A stretch of 57,297 nucleotides of DNA from Eubacterium sp. (GTDB lineage: Bacteria > Bacillota > Clostridia > Lachnospirales > Lachnospiraceae), in contig JAETSX010000040.1 in NCBI GenBank assembly GCA_021769425.1, positions 1 through 57,297 of the forward strand, written 5' to 3'. Shown here in pieces: positions 33,953 to 41,862 of the stretch. Below the pieces are notes generated by a model. It worked only from the letters and a program-made list of their open reading frames with translations, did not search any database and was not told the DNA's origin. How positions within the stretch are numbered: the stretch's first letter is position 1; every line of letters starts with the position of its first letter. The translations under genes and the position numbers were made by a program.

Positions 33953-35542
33953 TTATTTCTTCTTTACAGTTACTTTAAATATCGCTACTTTACCTTTCTT
34001 AGTTACTACAGTAATATCTGCCTTACCAGCTTTCTTTCCTTTTACAACACCTTTCTTGGTTACAGTTGCTACTTTCTTATTAGATGATGTACAGGAGGTA
34101 ATGGAATCTCCTTTTCCTTTTAAAGTAATCTTAAGGGTCTTTCCAACTTTTACAGTTCCTTTTGTCTTGGAAAGGCTAGCTTTTCCTTCGGATACAGTTA
34201 CTACACATTTTGCTGTCTTCTTTTCAGCTTTTACAGTGATAGTTGCTACACCCGTACCTTTAGCAGTTACAACACCATCTTTTACAGTTGCTACTTTCTT
34301 ATTGGAAGTAGACCATTTCAAGGTGCTTGTAGCTTTCTTCGGGCTTAAAGTTGCCTGTAATGCAAGCGTTTCGCCTTTCTTCATGCTTGCAGTTTTCTTT
34401 AATGTAACTTTTGTTGCTTTTTTTGCTTTTTTAACTACTTCTACCTTTACAGTTGCTTTCTTGCCATCTGCTGTTGCTGTAATCGTAGCTTTTCCTGTTT
34501 TGCCTTTCTTAGTAGAAACTACACCCTTGCTGTTAACAGATGCAACGCTGGATTTACTGGACTTCCATGTAACTTTATTATTTGTAGCGTTTTTCGGTGC
34601 AACAGATGCTCCGATTGTAACCTTCTGGCCTGCTACTATGTAAACTGTTGACTTTCTGCTAAGCGTTACTTTGCTTACCCGAACTACGGTTGGCGTTGGT
34701 GTTGCTGTAGTCTCTGTTACAGTAACCTTACAGGTTGCCTTCTTAGACTTATCAACCTGGCTTGTTGCCGTAATAGTAGCTTCACCTTTTGCAACTGCTG
34801 TAACCGTTCCGTCTGCCGCTACTGTTGCTATTGTTGCAGCGCTTGTGGACCAATCTACCTTTGTATTAGCATTGCCTTTTACGGTTGCTGTAAGCTTCTC
34901 TGTCTTACCTTTTTCAATAGAAGTAGAAGTCTTATTCAAACTTACTGTTATCTCTTCTGTTTTGCCACCGTCAGTATTATCTTCTACCGTTACTGTATGT
35001 GTTGCTTTGCCTTGCTTTCCATTGCTGAATGTTACACTTGCTGTTACAATCGCAGTACCTTTAGCTGTACCTTTTACTGTTACTTCGTTTCCATTTGCCT
35101 TTATTGTTGCATTCTTATCCACAGACCATGTTACCGCTGACATTCCGGCTGCTTTTGCACTACTATTGTATGTTTTAGCAGTAGCTTCCGGGTTATTGGT
35201 ATTTGAACCATCGCCCGGCTTATTGGTATCTGAGCCATCGCCCGGCTTATTGGTATCTGAGCCATCGCCCGGCTTATTGGTATCTGAGCCATCGCCCGGC
35301 TTATTGGTATCTGAGCCGTCATCTCCTGCTTGGGAATCTGTTAACTCTGCCTTCAGAGTTATAGTCTCTCCTACCTTAACTTTTGTTGAACCACTGATTT
35401 TAATGGTTCCATCTTTCGCTTCCGCTGCCTGTACAAATGCCCCATCCACAAAAACAGTGGTTACGCATACACAGAAAGCCAGAAACATTGCAAGAAACTT
35501 TTTCAAGCTTCCTTTTTGGGTTTTCACCTGTAATTCTGTCAT
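33953..35542 (-). CDS. secreted multi-Ig-like (Big_2) surface protein
   Basis: 529 residues. A signal peptide (1 to about 39, cleaved near FVQA-AEAK) is followed by five Big_2-type Ig modules, each recognisable by WSTS or WKSS and then V-A-T-V or ASV and a G-x-A-x-I-T pattern (about 43-190, 195-285, 290-370, 372-455 and 456-529). The first module has a 45-residue insertion of nine-residue repeats, DGSDTNKPG, after AELTDS. The mature protein is very rich in Lys, Thr and Ala. There is no LPXTG, S-layer or transmembrane anchor, so retention may rely on charge. AAAGGAGG before the ATG. A strong promoter and palindromic sites lie upstream. Confidence 0.85.
   Translation of the reverse strand: MTELQVKTQKGSLKKFLAMFLAFCVCVTTVFVDGAFVQAAEAKDGTIKISGSTKVKVGETITLKAELTDSQAGDDGSDTNKPGDGSDTNKPGDGSDTNKPGDGSDTNKPGDGSNTNNPEATAKTYNSSAKAAGMSAVTWSVDKNATIKANGNEVTVKGTAKGTAIVTASVTFSNGKQGKATHTVTVEDNTDGGKTEEITVSLNKTSTSIEKGKTEKLTATVKGNANTKVDWSTSAATIATVAADGTVTAVAKGEATITATSQVDKSKKATCKVTVTETTATPTPTVVRVSKVTLSRKSTVYIVAGQKVTIGASVAPKNATNNKVTWKSSKSSVASVNSKGVVSTKKGKTGKATITATADGKKATVKVEVVKKAKKATKVTLKKTASMKKGETLALQATLSPKKATSTLKWSTSNKKVATVKDGVVTAKGTGVATITVKAEKKTAKCVVTVSEGKASLSKTKGTVKVGKTLKITLKGKGDSITSCTSSNKKVATVTKKGVVKGKKAGKADITVVTKKGKVAIFKVTVKKK
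35186..35320 (-). repeat. 27-bp tandem repeat coding for DGSDTNKPG
   Basis: Five 27-bp units; four encode DGSDTNKPG and the last DGSNTNNPE. The units are nearly identical at DNA level, so the copy number could change by slippage or recombination without breaking the frame. They encode residues 75-119 of the Ig-domain protein. Confidence 0.9.
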
Positions 35543-35604
35543 TACAAATCCTCCTTTAAATATTGTTGTTTTTCAGACATCCTTCGTTTTCTGTCTTGTC
35601 TATA

Positions 35605-35668
35605 AACATACCACTTTTTTTCAAATTTGTCAATTCTATTGAATAGATTAATGTGCTCTATTGAATAG
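35605..35668 (-). promoter_or_regulatory. promoter with two palindromic operator-like sites
   Basis: On the minus strand TTGACA (35628-35633), 17-base spacer and TATGTT (35605-35610) make a good sigma-A promoter for the Ig-domain gene. Just upstream of the -35 box lie two copies of CTATTGAATAG, each a perfect palindrome around one base (35636-35646 and 35658-35668), 22 bp apart, about two helical turns. This is the layout of a bound regulator dimer pair. The regulator is unknown. Confidence 0.65.
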
Positions 35669-35816
35669 TTTTTGCCATGGATATTTCTGGTATTCTCAGA
35701 TTTTTCCGTATTTTACAGAAAACAATGCTAAATTTTATTGACAATTCAAATTTTCCGCTTTATAATTCTGCCATACAGAAAAGCATGCTTCTGCCTTTAC
35801 ACATTTTATATTGGCA

Positions 35817-35862
35817 AACAAGAATTTTGTCCAGAGAATACTTTCTGGACAAAATTCTTGTT
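35817..35862. repeat. perfect 19-bp inverted repeat
   Basis: AACAAGAATTTTGTCCAGA (35817-35835) and its exact complement (35844-35862) are separated by eight bases. It stands in the 496-bp gap between the divergent Ig-domain gene and the Rpn relic and has no U-run. Nothing else is seen in this gap beyond the promoter. Confidence 0.7.
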
Positions 35863-36038
35863 AGCCATTCGGCAGGCTTATGGAATTCTGGACCTATTCG
35901 TCCGCTGCACACATATTGTAATATCGTCATATTGTCATGAAACATCATAATTTTTGTTTGATGTTTCCCAAATTTACAAGCAGCAAGATTATCTTTTGCT
36001 TTTCTCTCTGCATTTCTTTACACAAAGGAGGTTTTCTC

Positions 36039-36994
36039 ATCGAAACAAAACCCTATACCACATGGCAGGTCTATGACACTATTTTCAAACGTATCTTCAC
36101 CCTCTCCGCCCCTGCTGTCATCCGCCTCATTAACGGCCTTTTCTCACGCAGCTTTCCGCCAAACAGTTCCGTCACCTATCCAAACACAGAAATTATCCGC
36201 CCGGATCTGAAACGCAGATCTCTGGATATTCTTGTGACTATTGCCCAAAAGGAAACTTTCCACCTGGAAGCTCAGATGACAAGAAATGATATGATTGTCC
36301 TCCGGGTCTTCGAATACGGTTTCCTCTATGCCATGGCTTCCAGGGACGCTCCCAACATGCTCTGCTTTCCGGAAGCCGCCGTCATTTACTTAAACCGCAA
36401 AAACGCCATCCGCAAAAAGGATATCTTACATATTTCTTTTGGCAGTCAGGGCAGCTTCGACTATCAGGTGAGGAACTTCTTCTACTTGAAGCATACTGTG
36501 AAAGAACTGGATCAGATGGGCATGGCTATCCTGATCCCCTTTCAAGCTCTCCGGCTCCGCAGGCTCTTAGAGCGGCAGTATCCCAGCGGCCCTCTGAAGC
36601 GGCCCGCCGCCTTTTCTCCCGAAGAATTTTCACGCTTGCAGGATGAGATCCGCCATGATATAATCGAAAGCATAAATACGAATCTGCAGGCAACATTACG
36701 GAAGACGACGCCGGTCAGCTGTTAGACTTGACCTCGCTTCTATATGAGCATATACAAAATCATTTTTACGAAAAGCAGAAAGGAGAAGTGATTGATTTGA
36801 AGCCATTATTTCCCGGTACCATTGAACTTCCCAATGACAAATACAGATTTCAGATTGCGGAGTTAAAGGAAAAGATCTCCAAATACGCAGATGAAAACGC
36901 TAAATATGCAGATGAAATTATCCGCTATGCAAATGAAAATGCCATGTTAAAAGCACGCATTGCCCAACTAGAGGCCAGGCAAAGCGGTCATTAA
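36039..36994 (+). pseudogene. decayed Rpn family nuclease/transposase gene
   Basis: Relic of a PD-(D/E)XK protein of the Rpn (recombination-promoting nuclease) family. YTTWQVYDTIFKRIFTLS, DILVTIAQKETFHLEAQM (the D and E-x-Q core) and NDMIVLRVFEYGFLYAM are intact. AAAGGAGG lies seven bases before codon 36039-36041, which is ATC where ATG is expected, so the start seems lost. Near 36690 the frame shifts: the natural continuation (NITEDDAGQLLDLTSLLYEH) is in another frame and runs on as the 88-codon frame 36728-36994 with YADENAKYADEIIRYANENA repeats. Two lesions make function unlikely. Confidence 0.75.
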
Positions 36995-37079
36995 CCTGTA
37001 CAAAATCGTGCACGGCACGAAAGTGTGGGTTATAAGGCACAGCAATCTTTAACTGTCCCATAAACTGCTATGAAATACA

Positions 37080-37112
37080 GGCAAGGCAGAACATATTCCG
37101 TTTTGCCTTGCC
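37080..37112 (-). terminator. probable hairpin terminator after the MBL gene
   Basis: GGCAAGGCA and TGCCTTGCC pair around a 15-base loop, 68 bases after the MBL stop. The U-run is weak, so this is a guess. Confidence 0.4.
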
Positions 37113-37179
37113 CGATAAAAGGATCCTCTTTCAGTCATTAAAAAATGCATCGCTGATCCACAGCCCATTCCCGGTCTTT

Positions 37180-38157
37180 CTACAGCACAATAGTTTTCCC
37201 AACTTCCGCCAACACACACTGCTCTCCCATTGCTTCCCTGATAGCCGCAATGGCCAGTATTCCGGTGCAATGCAGAGGAACTGTCACATCTATCTTCAGT
37301 TCCTGTAGAGAATTTACGGTCCTCTCCAACTGCTTTGAACTGCAGCCTTTCAGATGCATTCCCGCCACAAGGCTGTGTATGTGTTCCCCCGGAAAGGAAT
37401 ACTGCACATAATTCAGGCAATTGACAATTCCAGGATGCGCACACCCTGCAAATACGCACAATCCCTGTTTTTCCCGGATTACAAGAAGCTGTTCGTCCTC
37501 CATTGTATCCGCTGTTAGTCTGTCCGCTGTCGGCTTCTCACTTTCTGACCCAAAAGCCTTCCCTCCCGGACAATTCTCCGTAGACGTTTCTTCTGAATAT
37601 TTCAGCTCCCTACTCTCTGAACTACAAGCCTTCCCTCCCGGACAATTCTCTGCAGACATTTCTTTCAGGAATCTGGCGGGCGCAGATTCAAAATCTGTTA
37701 CACAGGGAATTTCTGATAAAAGATAAACATCTTTTGCAATTTCCGTGCATCCTGCACTGGTGCAGATGAGATTTGCGCTTTCTTTCATCCACTGCTCTGC
37801 ATCTTCCGGAATTCCGCCGAACAGTAACTCTCCTGTGGCCGGATTCCTGGAATATTTTTTATCAAAAGCTCTCTGATTAATATAAATAGGAATCTCCAGC
37901 GCTCTCCCACCGTCTTCCTGCCTTATTGCCCACTCCGCCATTCCTCCGCAGTGATCATAATGCCCATGGCTTAAAATAATGCCGTCCAGACGTTCCGGAG
38001 CCAGCCTCATCTTTCCGGCATTCTGTAGAAACACCCCGGACTGCCCTGTATCAAAGAGATATTTCTTATCTCCTGTTTCAATCCACAGGGACAATCCGTG
38101 TTCTCCTAAAAAACCTCTTTTATATACTGTATTTTCCGTCAGAATCTTTACTTCCAT
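37180..38157 (-). CDS. MBL-fold metallo-hydrolase
   Basis: 325-residue metallo-beta-lactamase fold protein. The metal motif SHGHYDHCGG (about 63-72) is complete. VFAGCAHPGIVNCLNYVQ holds the later His, and PLHCTGILAI the last. The pattern (WIETGDKKYLFDTGQSGVFL) resembles the RFAP-synthase-like or dihydropteroate-synthase-like MBL group, whose substrate is unknown. A Ser/Glu/Gly-rich insertion with a duplicated 24-residue unit (about 165-215) is unusual. It overlaps the stop of the alarmone synthetase gene by 10 bp, so they are coupled. Confidence 0.82.
   Translation of the reverse strand: MEVKILTENTVYKRGFLGEHGLSLWIETGDKKYLFDTGQSGVFLQNAGKMRLAPERLDGIILSHGHYDHCGGMAEWAIRQEDGGRALEIPIYINQRAFDKKYSRNPATGELLFGGIPEDAEQWMKESANLICTSAGCTEIAKDVYLLSEIPCVTDFESAPARFLKEMSAENCPGGKACSSESRELKYSEETSTENCPGGKAFGSESEKPTADRLTADTMEDEQLLVIREKQGLCVFAGCAHPGIVNCLNYVQYSFPGEHIHSLVAGMHLKGCSSKQLERTVNSLQELKIDVTVPLHCTGILAIAAIREAMGEQCVLAEVGKTIVL
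37554..37650 (-). repeat. 72-bp direct repeat inside the MBL gene
   Basis: A 25-bp sequence beginning AAGCCTTCCCTCCCGG occurs at 37554-37578 and 37626-37650, 72 bp apart (24 codons). The protein repeats are AENCPGGKACSSES and TENCPGGKAFGSES. The reading frame is kept. Confidence 0.85.
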
Positions 38158-38807
38158 TCTTCCTTCACTCTCTGCTGCTCTTTTGCCTGTATGATCGCTT
38201 CATTCAAAGAAAGCATCTTGGCATCCAGCATGGACACGATACCTGCACATTCCTGCAAATCCCGGCTGATGTATTCCGGGGCGTTTCCCTCGAATTTATA
38301 ATAAATCTTATGCTCCAAACTGGCCCAGAAATCCATGGCAATGGTTCTGATTTGAATCTCAACCTTGGTGTCCACAACCCCGTCTGTCAGAAAGATCGGA
38401 ACGGTCACCAACATATGGTAACTTTTGTACCCGCTTTCCTTCGGATTCTTAATATAATCTTTAATAGAAACTACAGTTAAATCATTCTGTCTTCCAATCA
38501 TTTCCGCCAAACGGTAAATATCGGAAGTAAAAGAGCATACTACACGAATTCCGGCAATGTCATTAATATGCTTTACCATATTCTCAATGGTGCTTTCATA
38601 TCCATGGCGTTTCAGTTTCTTTACAATGCTTTCCGGCGACTTAATCCTGGACTTTACATATTCTATGGGGTTATACTTATGTACATGTCGGAATTCGTCA
38701 TTTAAAATATCAACTTTGGTACCCACTTCTTTCAAAGCCGAATTGTATAAGAAAATAACCGTTTCCCAACTGGTTACCCCTTCATTAAACTTAACGGGTA
38801 CTTCCAT
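38148..38807 (-). CDS. small alarmone synthetase (RelQ/YjbM-like)
   Basis: 219-residue GTP pyrophosphokinase-type enzyme that makes (p)ppGpp from ATP and GDP or GTP. The synthetase core is present: VKSRIKSPESIVKKLKRHG, then DIAGIRVVCSF, then SGYKSYHMLVTV and VEIQIRTIAMDFWASLEHK. There is no HD hydrolase, TGS or ACT domain, so it is a single-domain type. The open frame extends to 38864 and would start MANKYAREYN, but those codons come from the 92-bp element; ATG 38807 (MEVPVKFNEG) is the likely start. It is coupled to the MBL gene and lies downstream of an element copy. Confidence 0.88.
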   Translation of the reverse strand: MEVPVKFNEGVTSWETVIFLYNSALKEVGTKVDILNDEFRHVHKYNPIEYVKSRIKSPESIVKKLKRHGYESTIENMVKHINDIAGIRVVCSFTSDIYRLAEMIGRQNDLTVVSIKDYIKNPKESGYKSYHMLVTVPIFLTDGVVDTKVEIQIRTIAMDFWASLEHKIYYKFEGNAPEYISRDLQECAGIVSMLDAKMLSLNEAIIQAKEQQRVKEEWK

Positions 38808-38836
38808 TTTCTTTTTTTTCCATCCTTTCCGTTTAT

Positions 38837-38928
38837 TATACTCACGAGCATACTTATTTGCCAAATCATTTGCTTTTTCCTCAAAGCTGTGAAAGCTCTG
38901 TCAGCAAATGATTTCGCTCACGGGTATA
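38837..38928 (+). repeat. 92-bp palindromic element, copy 4
   Basis: It begins TATACTCACGAGCATACTT and ends TTCGCTCACGGGTATA, almost identical to copy 3. It sits immediately beside the aminotransferase stop (38929) and 29 bases from the alarmone synthetase start, so it fills their entire spacer and lies in the transcript or promoter of the synthetase. Confidence 0.88.
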
Positions 38929-40224
38929 TCAGGACGCAGACTTACTCTCCAGAACTTTCTCAATTGTCACTAATTTCACGCAAATCACAAAAATATCCGT
39001 TGCTATCTTCAGATCATCCAGAGTAGGATAAGTAGGCGCAATACGGATTGTGCTGTCTTTCGGGTCTTTTCCGTAAGGGTAAGGCGCCCCGGCAGGCGTC
39101 ATTGTCACGCCGGCCTTCTTTGCTTTTGCCACAATAGACTTTGCGCAGCCTTCCAGCGCTTCAAAAGCAATAAAATATCCACCCTTGGGCGCAATCCAGC
39201 TTCCAGCGCCTTTTCCTTCCAGTTCACGCTCAAAGGTATCAATAATCATTTCGAATTTCGGACGCAGAATCTCTGCGTGTTTTCTCATATGCTCTGTCAT
39301 GCCGTAAATATCCTTGAAAAACCTCACATGACGGAGCTGATTTACTTTGTCATGGCCTATGGTTGCTATCTGCATCTGTTCTTTGATCTCCACCAGGTTA
39401 TTGGCTGATGTCGCAATGGCTGCCACTCCGGAACCCGGAAAACTAATCTTGGAAGTGGAGCAGAATTTGTACACCATATCCGGATTGCCTGCACGCTTGC
39501 ACTCTGCCAGAATTTCCACCAGATTATCCTGATCGATATCATACAGATGATGTACGCCGTATGCGTTATCCCAGTAAATACGGAAATCTTTCGCTGCCGG
39601 TTTCAGCCTGGCAAAACGGCGGACTGTTTCATCAGAATAAGTGATTCCCTGGGGATTGGAATATTTCGGCACGCACCAGATTGCCTTGATGGCATCATCT
39701 TTGCTGACTAAATCTTCCACCATATCCATATCCGGGCCTGTAGGAAGCATAGGCACATTAATCATCTCTATCCCAAAATACTCTGTGATAGCAAAATGCC
39801 TGTCATATCCCGGCACTGGACATAAAAACTTCACTTTATCCAGCTTACACCAGGGAGTGTTGCCCATTACCCCGTGGGTCATGGATCTGGAAACCGTATC
39901 ATACATAATATTCAGACTGGAATTTCCATAAATAATAATATTATCCGGATGGCACTCAATCATATCCCCCAGCAGTACCTTTGCCTCCCAGAGTCCGTCC
40001 AGCACGCCGTAATTCCGGCAGTCTGTTCCATCTTCACAGCTCAGATCTGTATTGCTGTTCAGTACATCCATCATTCCCATTGACAAATCCAACTGTTCTG
40101 CAGAAGGTTTTCCTCTGGACATGTCCAGTTTTAAACCGCTCTTGGCATATTTCCGGTAAGCTGCTTCCAGAGCTGTTTTCTCTTTCATCAATTCTTCTCT
40201 GCTCATTTCCTGATATGACTGCAT
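38929..40224 (-). CDS. class Ic aspartate-type aminotransferase
   Basis: 431-residue pyridoxal phosphate enzyme of the group typified by the aspartate transaminase of corynebacteria (Pfam PF12897 type). The opening KLDMSRGKPSAEQLDLS is characteristic. WCVPKYSNPQGIT and YWDNAYGVHHL are cofactor-site segments, and Lys259 in CSTSKISFPGSG is the aldimine lysine. It swaps amino groups between aspartate (or similar) and 2-oxoglutarate. AGGAGG-like GGAGGAATG precedes the ATG. It ends one base from element copy 4. Substrate range cannot be fixed from sequence. Confidence 0.85.
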   Translation of the reverse strand: MQSYQEMSREELMKEKTALEAAYRKYAKSGLKLDMSRGKPSAEQLDLSMGMMDVLNSNTDLSCEDGTDCRNYGVLDGLWEAKVLLGDMIECHPDNIIIYGNSSLNIMYDTVSRSMTHGVMGNTPWCKLDKVKFLCPVPGYDRHFAITEYFGIEMINVPMLPTGPDMDMVEDLVSKDDAIKAIWCVPKYSNPQGITYSDETVRRFARLKPAAKDFRIYWDNAYGVHHLYDIDQDNLVEILAECKRAGNPDMVYKFCSTSKISFPGSGVAAIATSANNLVEIKEQMQIATIGHDKVNQLRHVRFFKDIYGMTEHMRKHAEILRPKFEMIIDTFERELEGKGAGSWIAPKGGYFIAFEALEGCAKSIVAKAKKAGVTMTPAGAPYPYGKDPKDSTIRIAPTYPTLDDLKIATDIFVICVKLVTIEKVLESKSAS

Positions 40225-40458
40225 ATTTCATTCCTCCTGAACTTCCAATTTTGAACTGACCACAACAGTCTTGTTTCCTCTTCTCTCTTTTCTCAACATT
40301 CCTATTATGCACTATTCCGTTCAGATTGTAAAGTATTTTCTTTCAGAAATTTACAGCTGTCCGCGAGCAGAGGACTTTTCCAAATTTTTGTCTTTTAAAA
40401 AATTAGGGGGAACCCTTGCATTCTACTGTCCGTCTTTTAAAGGACAAAGGGAATCTCT

Positions 40459-41787
40459 TTACTTCTCCTGTATCTTTTTTAAAAAATCAAGGTGGGACTT
40501 TATCTGCTTTTCATATCCGTTTTCTGTAGGTTCGTAGAATTTTTCCTGGGTCAAGCCGTCCGGCAGATACTGCTGCTCCACATAATGATTTGGAAAATCA
40601 TGAGCATACAGATATCCAAGACCCCGGCCCAGCTTCTGTGCGCCCCGGTAGTGAGAATCCTTAAGGTGTGCCGGAACCGGCGCCGTCTTTGTGGTTTTGA
40701 CGATGTCCAGGGCGCGGCCGATTGCCAGGCAGGCGGCATTGCTCTTGGGCGCGCTGGCCACATAAATGGCCGCCTGGGACAGAATCAGCTGAGCCTCCGG
40801 CATTCCCACCCGTTCCACGGCCTGGGCTGCGCTGACCGCCACAACAAGGGCATTGGGGTCAGCATTTCCCACGTCCTCAGAGGCGCAGATCATAATCCGC
40901 CTGGCAATAAATTTAATATCTTCCCCGGCATAGAGCATTTTGGCCAGATAATAAACAGCCGCATCCGGATCCGATCCCCGCATGCTCTTGATAAAAGCAG
41001 AAATCACGTCATAGTGGTTATCTCCTGTTTTGTCATACTGTACCACTCTTTTCTGAATGCACTCTGAGGCAGCCTCCAGCGTAATGTGGATTTTCCCGTC
41101 TTCTCCCCGGGGCGTTGTAAGAACCCCCAGTTCAATGGCTGTCAGCGCCGCGCGGGCATCTCCGTTTGCCATGTCAGCCAGAAATTCCAGCGCATCTTCT
41201 TCCAGCAGCGCCTCATAGCTTCCCATTCCTTTTTCCCGATCGGTGACTGCACGCATCAGAATTTTTTTAATATCCTCTTTTTCCAGAGGGTTCAGTTCAA
41301 AAATAATGGAACGGGATAAAAGAGCCCCATTCACTTCGAAATATGGATTCTCTGTGGTAGCCCCAATCAATATCACCGTGCCGTCCTCCACAAAGGGCAG
41401 CAGATAATCCTGCTGAGATTTGTTGAAACGGTGAATCTCGTCAATGAACAGTATGGTTTTTTTCCCATACATTCCCTGATTATTTTTCGCCTGCTGCACC
41501 ACTTCCTCCATGTCTTTTTTGCCCGCAGAGGTGGCATTGATCTGGGTAAACTCTGCGCTGGTAGTGTTGGCAATGACTTTTGCAAGGGTAGTCTTCCCAG
41601 TTCCCGGAGGACCATAAAAGATAATGGAACTGAGCTTATCTGCCATGATTGCACGATACAGAAGCTTATCCTTTCCTATAATATGCTGCTGCCCTGCCAC
41701 CTCATCTAAACTGGCAGGACGCAGACGGCTTGCCAGCGGGGCTTCCTTTTCCTGATTCTGTTCCCGCATATACTCAAATAAATCCAT
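40459..41787 (-). CDS. rarA: replication-associated recombination protein A
   Basis: 442-residue AAA+ ATPase of the RarA/MgsA/WRNIP1 family, acting at stalled forks in the cytosol. Walker A is GPPGTGKTTLAK (about 59-70), Walker B is ILFIDEIHRFN, and the sensor 1 region is LIGATTENPYFEVNGALLSR. C-terminal clamp-loader-like domains follow with ISAFIKSMRGSDPDAAVYYL and KSNAACLAIGRALDIV. AGGAGG seven to eight bases before ATG 41787 fixes the start over 41814. Length is typical. Confidence 0.93.
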   Translation of the reverse strand: MDLFEYMREQNQEKEAPLASRLRPASLDEVAGQQHIIGKDKLLYRAIMADKLSSIIFYGPPGTGKTTLAKVIANTTSAEFTQINATSAGKKDMEEVVQQAKNNQGMYGKKTILFIDEIHRFNKSQQDYLLPFVEDGTVILIGATTENPYFEVNGALLSRSIIFELNPLEKEDIKKILMRAVTDREKGMGSYEALLEEDALEFLADMANGDARAALTAIELGVLTTPRGEDGKIHITLEAASECIQKRVVQYDKTGDNHYDVISAFIKSMRGSDPDAAVYYLAKMLYAGEDIKFIARRIMICASEDVGNADPNALVVAVSAAQAVERVGMPEAQLILSQAAIYVASAPKSNAACLAIGRALDIVKTTKTAPVPAHLKDSHYRGAQKLGRGLGYLYAHDFPNHYVEQQYLPDGLTQEKFYEPTENGYEKQIKSHLDFLKKIQEK

Positions 41788-41862
41788 CCGCCTTCCTCCT
41801 TTGTGCCTGAACAAAGCCCTTTGTTATCTCCCTTTATCCGGACGCACCCATGCAGAACTCTG

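Noticed and set aside
35186-35320. Regular 27-bp repeats as a possible CRISPR array
   Set aside because: They are contiguous, in frame and code for a surface-protein repeat.
34056-35642. Two long plus-strand frames (195 and 323 codons) opposite the Ig protein
   Set aside because: They are hydrophobic shadows of Lys/Thr-rich coding DNA on the other strand, with no start signals; the minus-strand gene has a signal peptide and Ig modules.
40225-40458. Gap between aminotransferase and rarA as a possible riboswitch
   Set aside because: No conserved riboswitch core or strong stem was seen; it holds only the aminotransferase upstream region.
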